A DNA stretch of 64,000 bases from DATCMH01 sp036563505 (GCA_036563505.1 DATCMH010000025.1:157553-221552), one strand, 5' to 3'; counted from the stretch's first letter, positions 1 through 9,569 are shown. The notes: generated from the sequence alone by a model not told the origin. Made by a program: numbers and translations.

Positions 1-131
1 CCTACGAGGGCTTCGTTGCTCAGGCCACCAAGATGGGCGAGCTCTACGCGAACCTCGCCAAGGAGGCCTACAAGCCGCTCGAGGGCCTCGTCGCCAAGCA
101 GGGCGTCGCCACCGCTCCGGTCGCCAAGTAA
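1..131 (+). CDS. Phasin, C-terminal fragment (cut by window edge)
   Basis: The first complete codon starts at base 3 and 42 residues are readable before TAA at 129-131. The peptide begins YEGFVAQATKMGELYANLAK and ends in an Ala/Val/Lys-rich tail. This amphipathic helical pattern followed by a low-complexity KxAxxP tail is typical of the phasin_2 family, which coats polyhydroxyalkanoate granules in the cytoplasm of Rhizobiales. The start and most of the protein lie outside the window. A strong hairpin terminator follows about 40 bases later. The family call rests on a short fragment, so another helical, granule-associated protein cannot be excluded. Confidence 0.7.
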   Translation, partial: YEGFVAQATKMGELYANLAKEAYKPLEGLVAKQGVATAPVAK

Positions 132-171
132 GCAACCGTTCTCATCTCCCGCCTTCGGGTGGGATGACGAG

Positions 172-197
172 CGCCCGGCCTCTCGGCCGGGCGTTTT
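172..197 (+). terminator. Rho-independent terminator after phasin
   Basis: A perfect 9-bp stem, CGCCCGGCC / GGCCGGGCG, with a TCTC loop is followed directly by TTTT at 194-197. It lies 40 bases after the phasin stop. Confidence 0.88.
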
Positions 198-489
198 GCG
201 TTTGAGACCACCGCCGCGACGTTTCGTCCGCTGAGCCGAGCCTCTGGCGGAGCCTCTGGCGTAGGGCCGCCGTGCTCCCCACTTTTACGGTTGATCTCAC
301 GCCGCCGTCGGGGTGACACTCCGATCCGACGCGTCGCAATCGGGCGACGCCTGAACCGTCGGGGCCGTGCGGCTTTCAAGGAACCTGGCACACGTGACGG
401 AACGACCGCTGACGACGTGCACCGGCGGCCCTCGCGAGCGATCCTCGCCCGCGTTCGGTGCTCGCCGGTCCTGGACGTGGCCTTCGGGG
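198..489. other. Non-coding stretch between phasin terminator and clpS
   Basis: No convincing gene is seen; the short open frames here lack family resemblance. It contains a perfect tandem duplication of a 12-mer (GAGCCTCTGGCG at 238-249 and 250-261). It presumably carries the clpS promoter, but no clear -35/-10 pair could be assigned. Confidence 0.5.
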
Positions 490-825
490 ATGGCCTCGAA
501 CCCCCGTTCGCCGGGCGGCGATGACGGCCGCAGCGGCACGGCCATCGTCACCCGGACGAAGCCGCGCACCAAGCGCCCGAACCTCTACCGCGTTCTCCTG
601 CTGAACGACGACTACACCCCGATGGAGTTCGTCGTTCACATCCTCGAGCGGTTCTTCAACAAGGACCGGGAGGATGCCACGCGCATCATGCTGCACGTCC
701 ACCAGAACGGCGTCGGCGAATGCGGCGTGTTCACCTACGAGGTGGCCGAAACCAAAGTGACGCAGGTCATGGATTTCGCCCGCAAGCACCAACATCCTCT
801 CCAGTGCGTTATGGAGAAGCAGTAG
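490..825 (+). CDS. clpS: ATP-dependent Clp protease adaptor ClpS
   Basis: ClpS binds N-degron substrates and delivers them to the ClpA unfoldase of the cytoplasmic ClpAP protease. From ATG 490 the product is 111 aa. The core carries the signature LLNDDYTPMEFVVHILERFF, with the Asn-Asp-Asp of the N-degron pocket, followed by a His-rich segment (MLHVHQNGVGECGVFTYEVAE) of the ClpA-contact face. The open frame extends upstream to 367, but that part is Arg/Ser-rich and unlike ClpS; ATG 490 has a purine-rich GGGG just before it and gives the usual family length. clpA follows 34 bases downstream, the standard alphaproteobacterial order. Confidence 0.95.
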   Translation: MASNPRSPGGDDGRSGTAIVTRTKPRTKRPNLYRVLLLNDDYTPMEFVVHILERFFNKDREDATRIMLHVHQNGVGECGVFTYEVAETKVTQVMDFARKHQHPLQCVMEKQ

Positions 826-859
826 CCTTCGACGCCCCCTCCCGGACCAGAGGCCCCCC

Positions 860-3322
860 TTGCCGAGCTTTTCGCGAAGCCTTGAACAGGCGCTCCACCG
901 TGCTCTTGCCCTCGCAGGCGAGCGGCGCCACGAATACGCCACCCTCGAACATCTCCTCCTCGCCCTCGTCGACGATCAGGACTCCGCGGCCGTCATGCGG
1001 GCCTGCAACGTCGATCTCGATGTTCTGCGCCGCAACCTCGTCGAATACGTCGACACGGAACTGACGAACCTCGTCTCCGACGGACGCCACGACGCGAAGC
1101 CCACCGCCGGCTTCCAGCGCGTCATTCAGCGCGCCGTCATCCATGTGCAGTCCTCCGGCCGCGAGGAAGTGACCGGCGCCAACGTGCTCGTCGCGATCTT
1201 CGCCGAGCGCGAGAGCCATGCCGCCTACTTCCTGCAAGAGCAGGACATGACCCGCTACGACGCGGTGAACTACATCAGCCACGGCATCGCCAAGCGGCCC
1301 GGCATGTCCGAGAGCCGCCCGCCCAAGGGCGCCGAGGAGGAGAGCTCGAACGAGCGGCCCTCCGGCGGCGACGAGGATGCGCGCTCCAAGAAGAAGGGCG
1401 ACGCGCTCGAGGCTTACTGCGTCAACCTCAACAAGAAGGCGAAGGACGGCCGGATCGACCCGCTCATCGGCCGCGAGTCCGAGGTGCAGCGCACGATCCA
1501 GGTTCTCTGCCGTCGGCAGAAGAACAACCCGCTCCTCGTCGGCGACCCGGGCGTCGGCAAGACGGCCATCGCCGAGGGCTTGGCGCGCAAGATCCTGCGT
1601 GGCGAGGTGCCGGAGGTGCTCGCCAACGCCACGGTTTTCGCTCTCGACATGGGTACGCTTCTCGCGGGCACCCGCTACCGCGGCGACTTCGAGGAGCGCC
1701 TGAAGCAGGTCGTGAAGGAGATCGAGCAGCATCCCAACGCGATCATGTTCATCGACGAGATCCACACGGTGATCGGCGCAGGCGCTACCTCCGGCGGCGC
1801 GATGGACGCCTCGAACCTGCTCAAGCCCGCGCTCGCCTCCGGCACGCTGCGCTGCATCGGGTCCACGACCTACAAGGAGTATCGCCAGTACTTCGAGAAG
1901 GATCGGGCGCTGGTGCGTCGCTTCCAGAAGATCGACGTGAGCGAGCCCTCCGTGCCCGACACGATCGAGATCCTTAAAGGGCTTAAGTCCACCTACGAGG
2001 AGTTCCACAAGCTCAAGTTCACCAACGACGCGGTGAAGGCGGCGGTGGAGCTCTCGGCGAAGTACATCAACGACCGCAAGCTGCCGGACAAGGCGATCGA
2101 CGTGATCGACGAGACCGGCGCGTCGCAGATGCTGCTGCCGGAGAACCGGCGCAAGAAAACCATCGGCGTCAAGGAGATCGAGGCCACCGTCGCCACCATG
2201 GCGCGAATCCCGCCCAAGACCGTGTCGAAGGACGACGCGGAGGTGCTGGCGGCCCTCGAGACCACCCTGAAGCGGGTCGTCTATGGACAGGACAAGGCGA
2301 TCGAGGCGCTCACCTCCTCGATCAAGCTCGCCCGTGCGGGGCTTCGCGACGCGGAGAAGCCCATCGGCTCCTACCTCTTCGCCGGTCCGACGGGCGTCGG
2401 CAAGACGGAGGTCGCCAAGCAGCTATCCCTGTCGCTTGGCGTCGAGATGCTGCGCTTCGACATGTCGGAGTACATGGAGCGGCACACCGTCTCCCGCCTT
2501 ATCGGCGCGCCTCCCGGCTATGTCGGCTTCGACCAGGGCGGGCTGCTCACCGACGGCGTCGACCAGCATCCGCACTGCGTGCTGCTGCTCGACGAGATCG
2601 AGAAGGCCCATCCGGACCTGTTCAACATCCTGTTGCAGGTCATGGACCATGGGAAGCTCACCGATCACAATGGCAAGCAGGTCGATTTCCGCAACGTGAT
2701 CATCATCATGACCACGAACGCGGGCGCGGCCGACATGGCGCGGGCGGCTTACGGTTTCACGCAGAACCGGCGCACCGGGGACGACGTGGAGGCGATCAAC
2801 AAGATGTTCGCGCCTGAGTTCCGCAACCGCCTCGACTCCGTCATCTCGTTCGGCCACCTGCCGACCGAGGTCATCAAGCAGGTCGTCGACAAGTTCGTCC
2901 TCCAGCTCGAGGCGCAGCTCGCCGACCGCAACGTCACGATCGAGCTCTCGGACGAGGCGCGCGACTGGCTCGTCGAGCACGGCTACGACGAGGCGATGGG
3001 CGCACGTCCCATGGCGCGCCTCATCCAGTCCTCGATCAAGACGCCGCTGGCCGACGACGTGCTCTTCGGCCGGCTCAAGAACGGCGGCGCGGTGCGTGTC
3101 GTCGTCAAAAAGGACGTGGACGGCCTGAGCACGCTGGGCTTCGAGTACCCGGACGGGCCGATCACGCCCAAACCGGAGAAGGACGTCACCGAGGCGGCGC
3201 GCAAGAAGCCGCGGCGCAAGCCGGCGAGCTATGCGAAGAAGCCGAAAGCGGCTAAACCTAAGGGATCCGGCGGCGAGGGCGGTGTCCGCACCGTCCCGAA
3301 GGTTCCCTTGGTACGCGCATGA
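860..3322 (+). CDS. clpA: ATP-dependent Clp protease ATP-binding subunit ClpA
   Basis: ClpA is the hexameric unfoldase of ClpAP. The 820-aa product has the N domain (SLEQALHRALALAGERRHEY) and two AAA+ modules: Walker A at about residue 228 (GDPGVGKT) with Walker B FIDEIHTVIGAG, and a second Walker A near residue 509 (GPTGVGKT) with LLLDEIEKAHPDLFN. The ClpP-contacting loop lies in D2. The start is TTG at 860, preceded by AGAGG at 849-853 with a 6-base spacer. The C-terminus has an unusual basic extension of about 50 residues rich in Lys, Pro and Arg (RKKPRRKPASYAKKPKAAK) that E. coli ClpA lacks. Its stop overlaps the ATG of the next gene (ATGA), implying translational coupling. Confidence 0.97.
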   Translation: MPSFSRSLEQALHRALALAGERRHEYATLEHLLLALVDDQDSAAVMRACNVDLDVLRRNLVEYVDTELTNLVSDGRHDAKPTAGFQRVIQRAVIHVQSSGREEVTGANVLVAIFAERESHAAYFLQEQDMTRYDAVNYISHGIAKRPGMSESRPPKGAEEESSNERPSGGDEDARSKKKGDALEAYCVNLNKKAKDGRIDPLIGRESEVQRTIQVLCRRQKNNPLLVGDPGVGKTAIAEGLARKILRGEVPEVLANATVFALDMGTLLAGTRYRGDFEERLKQVVKEIEQHPNAIMFIDEIHTVIGAGATSGGAMDASNLLKPALASGTLRCIGSTTYKEYRQYFEKDRALVRRFQKIDVSEPSVPDTIEILKGLKSTYEEFHKLKFTNDAVKAAVELSAKYINDRKLPDKAIDVIDETGASQMLLPENRRKKTIGVKEIEATVATMARIPPKTVSKDDAEVLAALETTLKRVVYGQDKAIEALTSSIKLARAGLRDAEKPIGSYLFAGPTGVGKTEVAKQLSLSLGVEMLRFDMSEYMERHTVSRLIGAPPGYVGFDQGGLLTDGVDQHPHCVLLLDEIEKAHPDLFNILLQVMDHGKLTDHNGKQVDFRNVIIIMTTNAGAADMARAAYGFTQNRRTGDDVEAINKMFAPEFRNRLDSVISFGHLPTEVIKQVVDKFVLQLEAQLADRNVTIELSDEARDWLVEHGYDEAMGARPMARLIQSSIKTPLADDVLFGRLKNGGAVRVVVKKDVDGLSTLGFEYPDGPITPKPEKDVTEAARKKPRRKPASYAKKPKAAKPKGSGGEGGVRTVPKVPLVRA

Positions 3323-3600
3323 CGTCAGACATCCACGAAGGACCTCTCGAGCCGGCCCAAGGGCCGGCTCAACGCGTTGCGGCGCCCCGCCTGACCTGGC
3401 GCGAGAAGCGCTGGGAGCGCCGTCGCAAGCGCAAGGTCTTCGAGGAGGTGCTGGGCTGGATCCTCGTCCCCGTGATCCTGATCGCGGGCTACTGGGCGCT
3501 GACCGGCATCCTTGGCATCTTCGGGCTGACGCCGCGCGCGGTCATGGACGGCATCGACGCCGTGATCACGGCCATCACGCAGCGCTCTCCGACGCCCTGA
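3319..3600 (+). CDS. Small single-helix membrane protein coupled to clpA
   Basis: A 93-aa protein of unknown function. Residues 1-45 are polar and very basic (WREKRWERRRKRKVFEE). One hydrophobic helix of about 22 residues follows (VLGWILVPVILIAGYWALTG), then a short amphipathic tail. By the positive-inside rule the basic N-terminus should be cytoplasmic. The ATG overlaps the clpA stop by four bases, so it is probably co-translated with ClpA. A role in tethering or membrane surveillance is only an inference from position. A minus-strand gene ends 3 bases past its stop. Confidence 0.75.
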   Translation: MTSDIHEGPLEPAQGPAQRVAAPRLTWREKRWERRRKRKVFEEVLGWILVPVILIAGYWALTGILGIFGLTPRAVMDGIDAVITAITQRSPTP

Positions 3601-3602
3601 CG

Positions 3603-4031
3603 TCAGCCCTCTTCCAGCGCCGTGCGGATCTGCGCGGCAAGGGTCTTCAACTTTTCCGGATCGGCCATCTCGCCCGTGTGGGGACGCATGGCCACCCCGT
3701 CCCAGCGCGGGATGACGTGGACGTGCAGGTGGAACACCACTTGACCACCAGCGCTCTCGTTGAACTGCTGGATCGTGAGCCCGTCGGCCCCGAACGCCTT
3801 CACCACTGCCCGGCCGACGGTCTGCACGCTCGCCATCACGGCGGCGAGGCTCTTCGGATCGGCGTCGAGAAGGTTGCGCGCCGGCGCCTTCGGGATGACG
3901 AGCACGTGCCCGTCGGCGCGAGGCATGATGTCCATGAAGGCGAGCGTCGCCTCGTCCTCGTAGACCAGGTGACACGGCAACTCGCCGCGCAGGATCTTGG
4001 CGAACACGTTCGATGGGTCGTAGCTCGGCAC
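3603..4031 (-). CDS. HIT family protein (histidine triad hydrolase)
   Basis: Histidine-triad enzymes hydrolyse purine nucleoside phosphoramidates or dinucleotide-type substrates in the cytoplasm. The motif HLHVHVIPRW near the C-terminal third gives the H-x-H-x-H triad, and the N-terminal FAKILRGELPCHLVYEDE is typical of the Hint branch. I chose the GTG start at 4031 because GAGGAG sits 8 bases upstream and the 142-aa product matches the family; the frame extends to 4091, but those residues (HRITRRRRQRG) are not HIT-like. It converges with the clpA operon, leaving only 2 bases between the stops. Confidence 0.9.
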   Translation of the reverse strand: MPSYDPSNVFAKILRGELPCHLVYEDEATLAFMDIMPRADGHVLVIPKAPARNLLDADPKSLAAVMASVQTVGRAVVKAFGADGLTIQQFNESAGGQVVFHLHVHVIPRWDGVAMRPHTGEMADPEKLKTLAAQIRTALEEG

Positions 4032-4096
4032 GGGCTCAACTCCTCGCTGTCGGCGTCGCCGCGTGATGCGATGCAGCCCGGCCTCTGGCAAGCCCC

Positions 4097-5302
<1,206 letters not shown>

Positions 5303-5351
5303 CGCGACCGGAGCTAGGTCGCGACGTGCAACGAAGCAAGCCGACGCGACA

Positions 5352-6098
5352 TCAGGGAACGAAGTTCTCGAACACGATCTGATCGGCCCGGGCGGTCGCC
5401 CGGGCGCGGTCGTCAGGGGTGCGCACAGTCCAGGCCATCACGGGCACGCCACCCAGCGTCCGCGCGAGGAACGGCGCCGCATGCGGCAGGTCCGTGACCT
5501 TCCAGGAAACGAAATGCGGTTCGGTCGCAGGCCAATGCAGCAGGTTGGCGAGCTCGACCTTCGTCTCGCGCGGGAGCGCGTCATAGCTCGGATGCTCGTA
5601 GCGCGCTTCGGCTACGATGCCTCTGGGCAATTCGGGGGCGAGCGCCCTTACGGTTGCCACCACGTTCGGGTCGAAGGATTTGATCGCGACCGGGCCATCG
5701 TAACCCGCGATGACCTCGAGGGTGCGCCGTGTCAGCCCGAGGCTGCCGTCGAAGCGGCTCTTCACCTCGACGACCAGAGGCACCCGGCCGGCAATGAGCC
5801 CAAGGAACTCGGCCAGCGTCGGGATGCGGTCGGCCGTGCCGCCGATCATCAAGGCCTGGAGCGCGGCAGCCGTTCGCTCGCGCACCGGTCCGCGCTCGCC
5901 GGTGAGCCGGTCAAGGGTGTGGTCGTGGAAGACCATCGCCTCGCCATCGGCGGTGTCCTGCACGTCGCATTCGATCGCGAACTCCGCGCGGGCGGCCGCG
6001 TCGGCCGCCGATAGGGTGTTCTCGTAGATGCCGCGGGCGGCGTCGTGCAGGCCGCGATGGGCGATGGGGCGAGCGGTCAGCCAGGTCGGCGCGCTCAT
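5352..6098 (-). CDS. Glycerophosphodiester phosphodiesterase
   Basis: It hydrolyses glycerophosphodiesters to sn-glycerol-3-phosphate and an alcohol. The GDPD TIM-barrel motifs are present: PIAHRGLHD (catalytic His-Arg), YENT, and ECDVQDTADGEAMVFHDHTLDRL with the metal-binding Glu/Asp and second catalytic His. The 248-aa length from ATG 6098 and the absence of a signal peptide suggest a cytoplasmic UgpQ-type enzyme. The frame continues upstream to 6680, but that part is a shadow of ridA. The start overlaps the ridA stop by four bases (ATGA), so the two are translationally coupled. Confidence 0.92.
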   Translation of the reverse strand: MSAPTWLTARPIAHRGLHDAARGIYENTLSAADAAARAEFAIECDVQDTADGEAMVFHDHTLDRLTGERGPVRERTAAALQALMIGGTADRIPTLAEFLGLIAGRVPLVVEVKSRFDGSLGLTRRTLEVIAGYDGPVAIKSFDPNVVATVRALAPELPRGIVAEARYEHPSYDALPRETKVELANLLHWPATEPHFVSWKVTDLPHAAPFLARTLGGVPVMAWTVRTPDDRARATARADQIVFENFVP

Positions 6099-6565
6099 CG
6101 GACCTCGAACATCCCCTCGACCTCGACGCAGGCATCGAGCGGCAGTTCCGCCACGCCGATCGTGGAGCGCGCATGCCGGCCCGCGTCGCCCAAAGCCGCC
6201 ACCATCAGGTCGGAGGCGCCGTTCATAACCTGCGCCAGGGCCGCGAAAGTCGGCACCGCGTTGATGAAGCCGCCAAGCCGTACGCAGCGCTCCACGAGGT
6301 CGAGATCGCCGATGGCCGCCTTGAGTTGAGCGAGCAGGTTGATCGCGCAGAGCCGCGCCGCGGCCTGGCCCGCCTCGGGACCGATCTCGCCGCCGAGCTT
6401 GCCGATATGTGCGGGATCGAGCTTGCCGTCCGGACCGAGGCAGAGCTGGCCCGAGATGACCACGAGATTGCCCGTGCGGACGAAAGGCACGTAGTTGGCC
6501 ACCGGCGCCGCCGGCCGCGGCAGCGTAATGCCGAGATCGCTGAGCCTCTGATCGACCTGCCTCAT
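6095..6565 (-). CDS. RidA/YjgF family enamine deaminase
   Basis: RidA-type proteins hydrolyse reactive enamine/imine intermediates made by PLP enzymes. The 156-aa product has the family core: LVVISGQLCLGPDG, LCAINLLAQLKAAIGDLD, and the C-terminal AELPLDACVEVEGMFEV, where archetypal RidA has LP-x-x-A-x-VE-x-E. This is the longer COG0251 subgroup, not the 128-aa archetype, so the exact substrate is open. It is the first gene of a two-gene minus operon with the glycerophosphodiesterase. The upstream 126 bases separate it from divergent eipB and should hold both promoters. Confidence 0.88.
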   Translation of the reverse strand: MRQVDQRLSDLGITLPRPAAPVANYVPFVRTGNLVVISGQLCLGPDGKLDPAHIGKLGGEIGPEAGQAAARLCAINLLAQLKAAIGDLDLVERCVRLGGFINAVPTFAALAQVMNGASDLMVAALGDAGRHARSTIGVAELPLDACVEVEGMFEVR

Positions 6566-6691
6566 GATCCCTCCGGCCCTGCGACGCTCTCGCGGTTGTG
6601 GCGGATCGGTGCGGGAGTGGCAAGGGCGCTCGTCCCTCGTTGTCGCGCACTGTCCTCCCCCCTATCTTCCCCGGCAACAAGGGGAGTGGAC

Positions 6692-7513
6692 ATGAGAGTT
6701 CCGGGACAGATCGCGGCCGCTCTCGTCGTGTGCCTCGGCGCGGCGGAGCAAGCAGGCGCGGAGCCCGTGCGGCTCGCCCCGCATCGAGCGGTCTACGACC
6801 TGTCGCTGGGCTCGAGCCGAGGGGCGAAGGTGGTGGATTCCGCGCGCGGGCGGATCGTGTTCGATTTCACGGGCGATGCCTGCGAGGGCTACGCCCTGAA
6901 GTACCGCCAGGTCACCGTGATCGAGAGCAGCGAGACGGGGACTAAGACCTCGGACCTGCGCAACGCCACCTTCGAGAGCGGCGACGGCGACAGCTTCCGC
7001 TTCAAGACCGACTCGACCCTCAATGGCACCGGCAACGAGGTCGACGGCGAGGCTGCCCGGCGCGCGGATCGGGTCGAGGTGCGGCTCAAGCAGCCCCAGC
7101 GAGCCAGCTTCGGGATCGACGGGGACACGGTATTCCCCTCGATGCATCTCAAGCGCCTGATCGAGGCCGCGCGCGCCGGCGAGACGACGCTCAGCATCAA
7201 GGTTTTCGACGGGTCGGACGACGGCCGCAAAATGTACGAGACGCTGGCCGTGATCGGGAAAGCCTCGGCGGGCGGGTCCGACGCGCTCGAAGCGCCGGCG
7301 CGCCAGGACGCGATGGCGCCGCTGCGGCGCTGGCCGGTGAGCCTGAGCTACTACGCACCCGGACAGGGCGAGAGGACGCCGGTCTACGTGATCACCTTCG
7401 ACCTCTACGAGAACGGTGTGAGCCGGTCGCTTCGTCTCGACTACGGGGACTTCGTCCTCAAGGGCGACCTGCAATCCCTCGACTTCTACCCGGCTTCCGC
7501 CTGTCAGCGCTGA
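6692..7513 (+). CDS. eipB: EipB family cell-envelope integrity protein (DUF1849)
   Basis: EipB is a periplasmic spiral beta-barrel protein needed for envelope integrity in Brucella and widely conserved in Rhizobiales. This 273-aa protein begins with a Sec signal peptide (AALVVCLGAAEQAGA) and has the hallmark APHRAVYDLSLGSSRG. The two Cys residues used for a disulfide in Brucella EipB are matched by GDACEGY and the extreme C-terminal SACQR. ATG 6692 follows GGGGAG; longer upstream frames run over ridA. Its 3' end overlaps convergent dinB by 10 bases. Confidence 0.93.
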   Translation: MRVPGQIAAALVVCLGAAEQAGAEPVRLAPHRAVYDLSLGSSRGAKVVDSARGRIVFDFTGDACEGYALKYRQVTVIESSETGTKTSDLRNATFESGDGDSFRFKTDSTLNGTGNEVDGEAARRADRVEVRLKQPQRASFGIDGDTVFPSMHLKRLIEAARAGETTLSIKVFDGSDDGRKMYETLAVIGKASAGGSDALEAPARQDAMAPLRRWPVSLSYYAPGQGERTPVYVITFDLYENGVSRSLRLDYGDFVLKGDLQSLDFYPASACQR

Positions 7514-8778
7514 TCGGGTCGAAAGGAGCGCCCGGTCTGGAGGGCGCCGGCGCCGTATTTCTCGCGAACCGCGTCGATGGCGCGCTCGACCTGCCGTTCC
7601 CGGGCGATGGAGCCGTCGACGAGGTCTCCCCGGTCGGCTTCGACCCCGGGCCTGAGATCGCTCGCCCCGATCCCGATGAGGCGGAAGGGCGTGCCGTCGC
7701 ATTCCGACCGGAGCAGGTGCTCGGCTGCCTGGAACAAGCGCTTCGTGAGCTGGGTCGGGGCAAGTCCCGACCGCGTGCGGGTGCGCAGGGCGAAGTCCGC
7801 CGTCTTCAGCTTGAGCGTCACGCTGCCCGCCGCGAAGTCGGCCCGTTTAAGCCGCCCGGCCACTTTCTCGGCGAGACGATAAAGAATCGGCGCCAGCTCG
7901 TCGGCGCGGCGCAGGTCGGTCTCGAACGTGGTCTCGGCCGAGACGCTCTTCGTCTCCCGCTCAGGGCGCACCGGGCGCGCATCCTCGCCGCGCGAAAGCC
8001 GTTGGAGGCGCAGGGCATCGGAGCCGACGGCTGCGGCAAGGCGGTCGAGAGGCGCTGAACGGAGCTGGCGCACGGTGGTAAGGCCCGCGAGCGCGAGGCG
8101 CTTCTGCGCCGCGGCGCCGACCCCTGGGATGATCCCGACGGGCCTGTCGGCCAGGAACCGGACCGCATCGGCCCGTCCGAGGACCGAGAAGCCGCGCGGC
8201 TTGTCGAGGTCGGACGCGATCTTGGCCAGAAACTTGTTGTAGGACAGGCCCACCGACACGGTGATGCCGAGCTCCGCCTCGACCCGGCGGGCGAAGCGGG
8301 CGAGGGTCGCGGCAGGCGAAGCGCCGTGCAGCCGCTCCGTGCCGGTGAGGTCGAGGAACGCCTCGTCGATGGAGACCGGCTCGACAAGGGGCGTCAACTC
8401 CAGCATCAGCCGGCGCACGGCCCGGCCGGCCTCGCTGTACTTCTCCATTCTCGGCCGAACGACCACCGCGTGCGGGCAGGCTTGCAGCGCCTTGAACATC
8501 GGCATAGCCGAGCGCACGCCGTAGGTGCGGGCTACGTAGCAGGCGGTGGCGACCACGCCGCGCTTGCCGCCGCCGATGATGACCGGCTTGTCCCTCAGAC
8601 TCGGATCGTCGCGCTTCTCGATCGCCGCGAAGAATGCGTCGCAATCGATGTGGGCGACGCTCAAGACGTCGCTCTCAGGGTGCCGCAGGAGGCGAGGGGA
8701 CCCGCAGGCGCGGCAGCGTGCATCATCGTCGCCGGCCTGGATCAGGCAGTCGCGGCAGAAGGCGCCCTGGAGCAGCAC
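7504..8778 (-). CDS. dinB: DNA polymerase IV with N-terminal zinc-finger extension
   Basis: Y-family translesion polymerase. The 424-aa protein has catalytic motifs VAHIDCDAFFAAIE (Asp45, Asp47) and SIDEAFLDLTG, the thumb sequence GVGAAAQKRLALAGL, and a little-finger domain. Residues 1-35 carry a C8-x2-C11 / C22-x2-C25 pair (FCRDC and RCRACG), a putative zinc ribbon absent from E. coli Pol IV but known to me from rhizobial DinB proteins. No clear C-terminal beta-clamp motif is seen; the tail is ALQTGRSFRPDQR. It is preceded by the DUF3572 gene with a 7-base gap on the same strand, implying co-transcription. Confidence 0.94.
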   Translation of the reverse strand: MLLQGAFCRDCLIQAGDDDARCRACGSPRLLRHPESDVLSVAHIDCDAFFAAIEKRDDPSLRDKPVIIGGGKRGVVATACYVARTYGVRSAMPMFKALQACPHAVVVRPRMEKYSEAGRAVRRLMLELTPLVEPVSIDEAFLDLTGTERLHGASPAATLARFARRVEAELGITVSVGLSYNKFLAKIASDLDKPRGFSVLGRADAVRFLADRPVGIIPGVGAAAQKRLALAGLTTVRQLRSAPLDRLAAAVGSDALRLQRLSRGEDARPVRPERETKSVSAETTFETDLRRADELAPILYRLAEKVAGRLKRADFAAGSVTLKLKTADFALRTRTRSGLAPTQLTKRLFQAAEHLLRSECDGTPFRLIGIGASDLRPGVEADRGDLVDGSIARERQVERAIDAVREKYGAGALQTGRSFRPDQR

Positions 8779-8785
8779 GACGGCC

Positions 8786-9073
8786 TCAGGCCTCGAAGGA
8801 CGGGCCGGCCAGGCGATGATGCGCGTAAGCGACCGCCTCCGGCTTCAGCCCCTCGGCTTGGGCGAAGGCGAGGAGCAGCTCCTCGTCGCTCATCACATAG
8901 TCGAGGACGGATTCGAGGAAGCCCGGCTCGCTCGCCACGGCCCTGATCGCGTCGGGCTCGAGGCCCGTCACGGCGAGGAAGCGGGACAGGCGTTCCGGAT
9001 CCCCGGCGAGATAGCCCAACGCCGCCACGGCAACCTCGGCTGGGGCCTTCTCCTGCAACTTGTCGCGAATCAT
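8786..9073 (-). CDS. DUF3572 family protein
   Basis: A 95-aa acidic all-helical protein. The pattern AALGYLAGDPERLSRFLAVTGLEPDAIR, followed by PGFLESVLDYVMSDEELLLAFA, is characteristic of DUF3572, a small alphaproteobacterial family without assigned function. There is no signal or membrane segment. It lies 7 bases upstream of dinB in the same direction, and the divK promoter region lies on its other side. The dinB linkage could hint at a DNA-damage role, but that is only positional. Confidence 0.85.
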   Translation of the reverse strand: MIRDKLQEKAPAEVAVAALGYLAGDPERLSRFLAVTGLEPDAIRAVASEPGFLESVLDYVMSDEELLLAFAQAEGLKPEAVAYAHHRLAGPSFEA

Positions 9074-9192
9074 CCCGGGCTCGCTGATTTGCTATTCATC
9101 AAGACATGGCCGCTATCTCTATCCTCGACCGTCGCAAGGCGGACGGGAAGGGCGCTCGGCGCCGTCCTCCACGGCTGAGATAGGCGTTCCTG

Positions 9193-9558
9193 ATGAAGAC
9201 AGTTCTCATCGTCGAGGACAACGAGCTCAACATGAAGCTCTTCAACGACCTTCTCGAGGCTCATGGCTACGCAACCCTGAAGACGGCGAACGGCATCGAG
9301 GCCATCGAGCTCGCCCGCGCGCACCATCCCGACCTGATCCTGATGGACATCCAGTTGCCGGAGGTCTCCGGTCTGGAAGTGACCAAGTGGCTGAAGGAGG
9401 ACGAGGAGCTCAAGAGCATCCCCGTCATCGCCGTCACGGCCTTCGCCATGAAGGGGGACGAGGAACGCATTCGCGAAGGCGGCTGCGAGGCTTACCTCTC
9501 GAAGCCGATCTCCGTCGCCAAGTTCCTGGCGACGGTTCGCACCTATCTCGGCGAGTAG
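9193..9558 (+). CDS. divK: Single-domain response regulator DivK
   Basis: DivK is a stand-alone receiver that links the DivJ/PleC kinases to DivL-CckA-CtrA in the alphaproteobacterial cell cycle. The 121-aa protein is one receiver domain: acidic pocket EDN at 8-10, phospho-acceptor Asp52 in LILMDIQLPEVSG, conserved Thr in AVTAFAMKGD, and Lys in LSKP. It has no output domain. pleD follows after 11 bases, the conserved divK-pleD operon of Rhizobiales and Caulobacter, and supports the name. Confidence 0.95.
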   Translation: MKTVLIVEDNELNMKLFNDLLEAHGYATLKTANGIEAIELARAHHPDLILMDIQLPEVSGLEVTKWLKEDEELKSIPVIAVTAFAMKGDEERIREGGCEAYLSKPISVAKFLATVRTYLGE

Positions 9559-9569
9559 GACGCTTTCCC

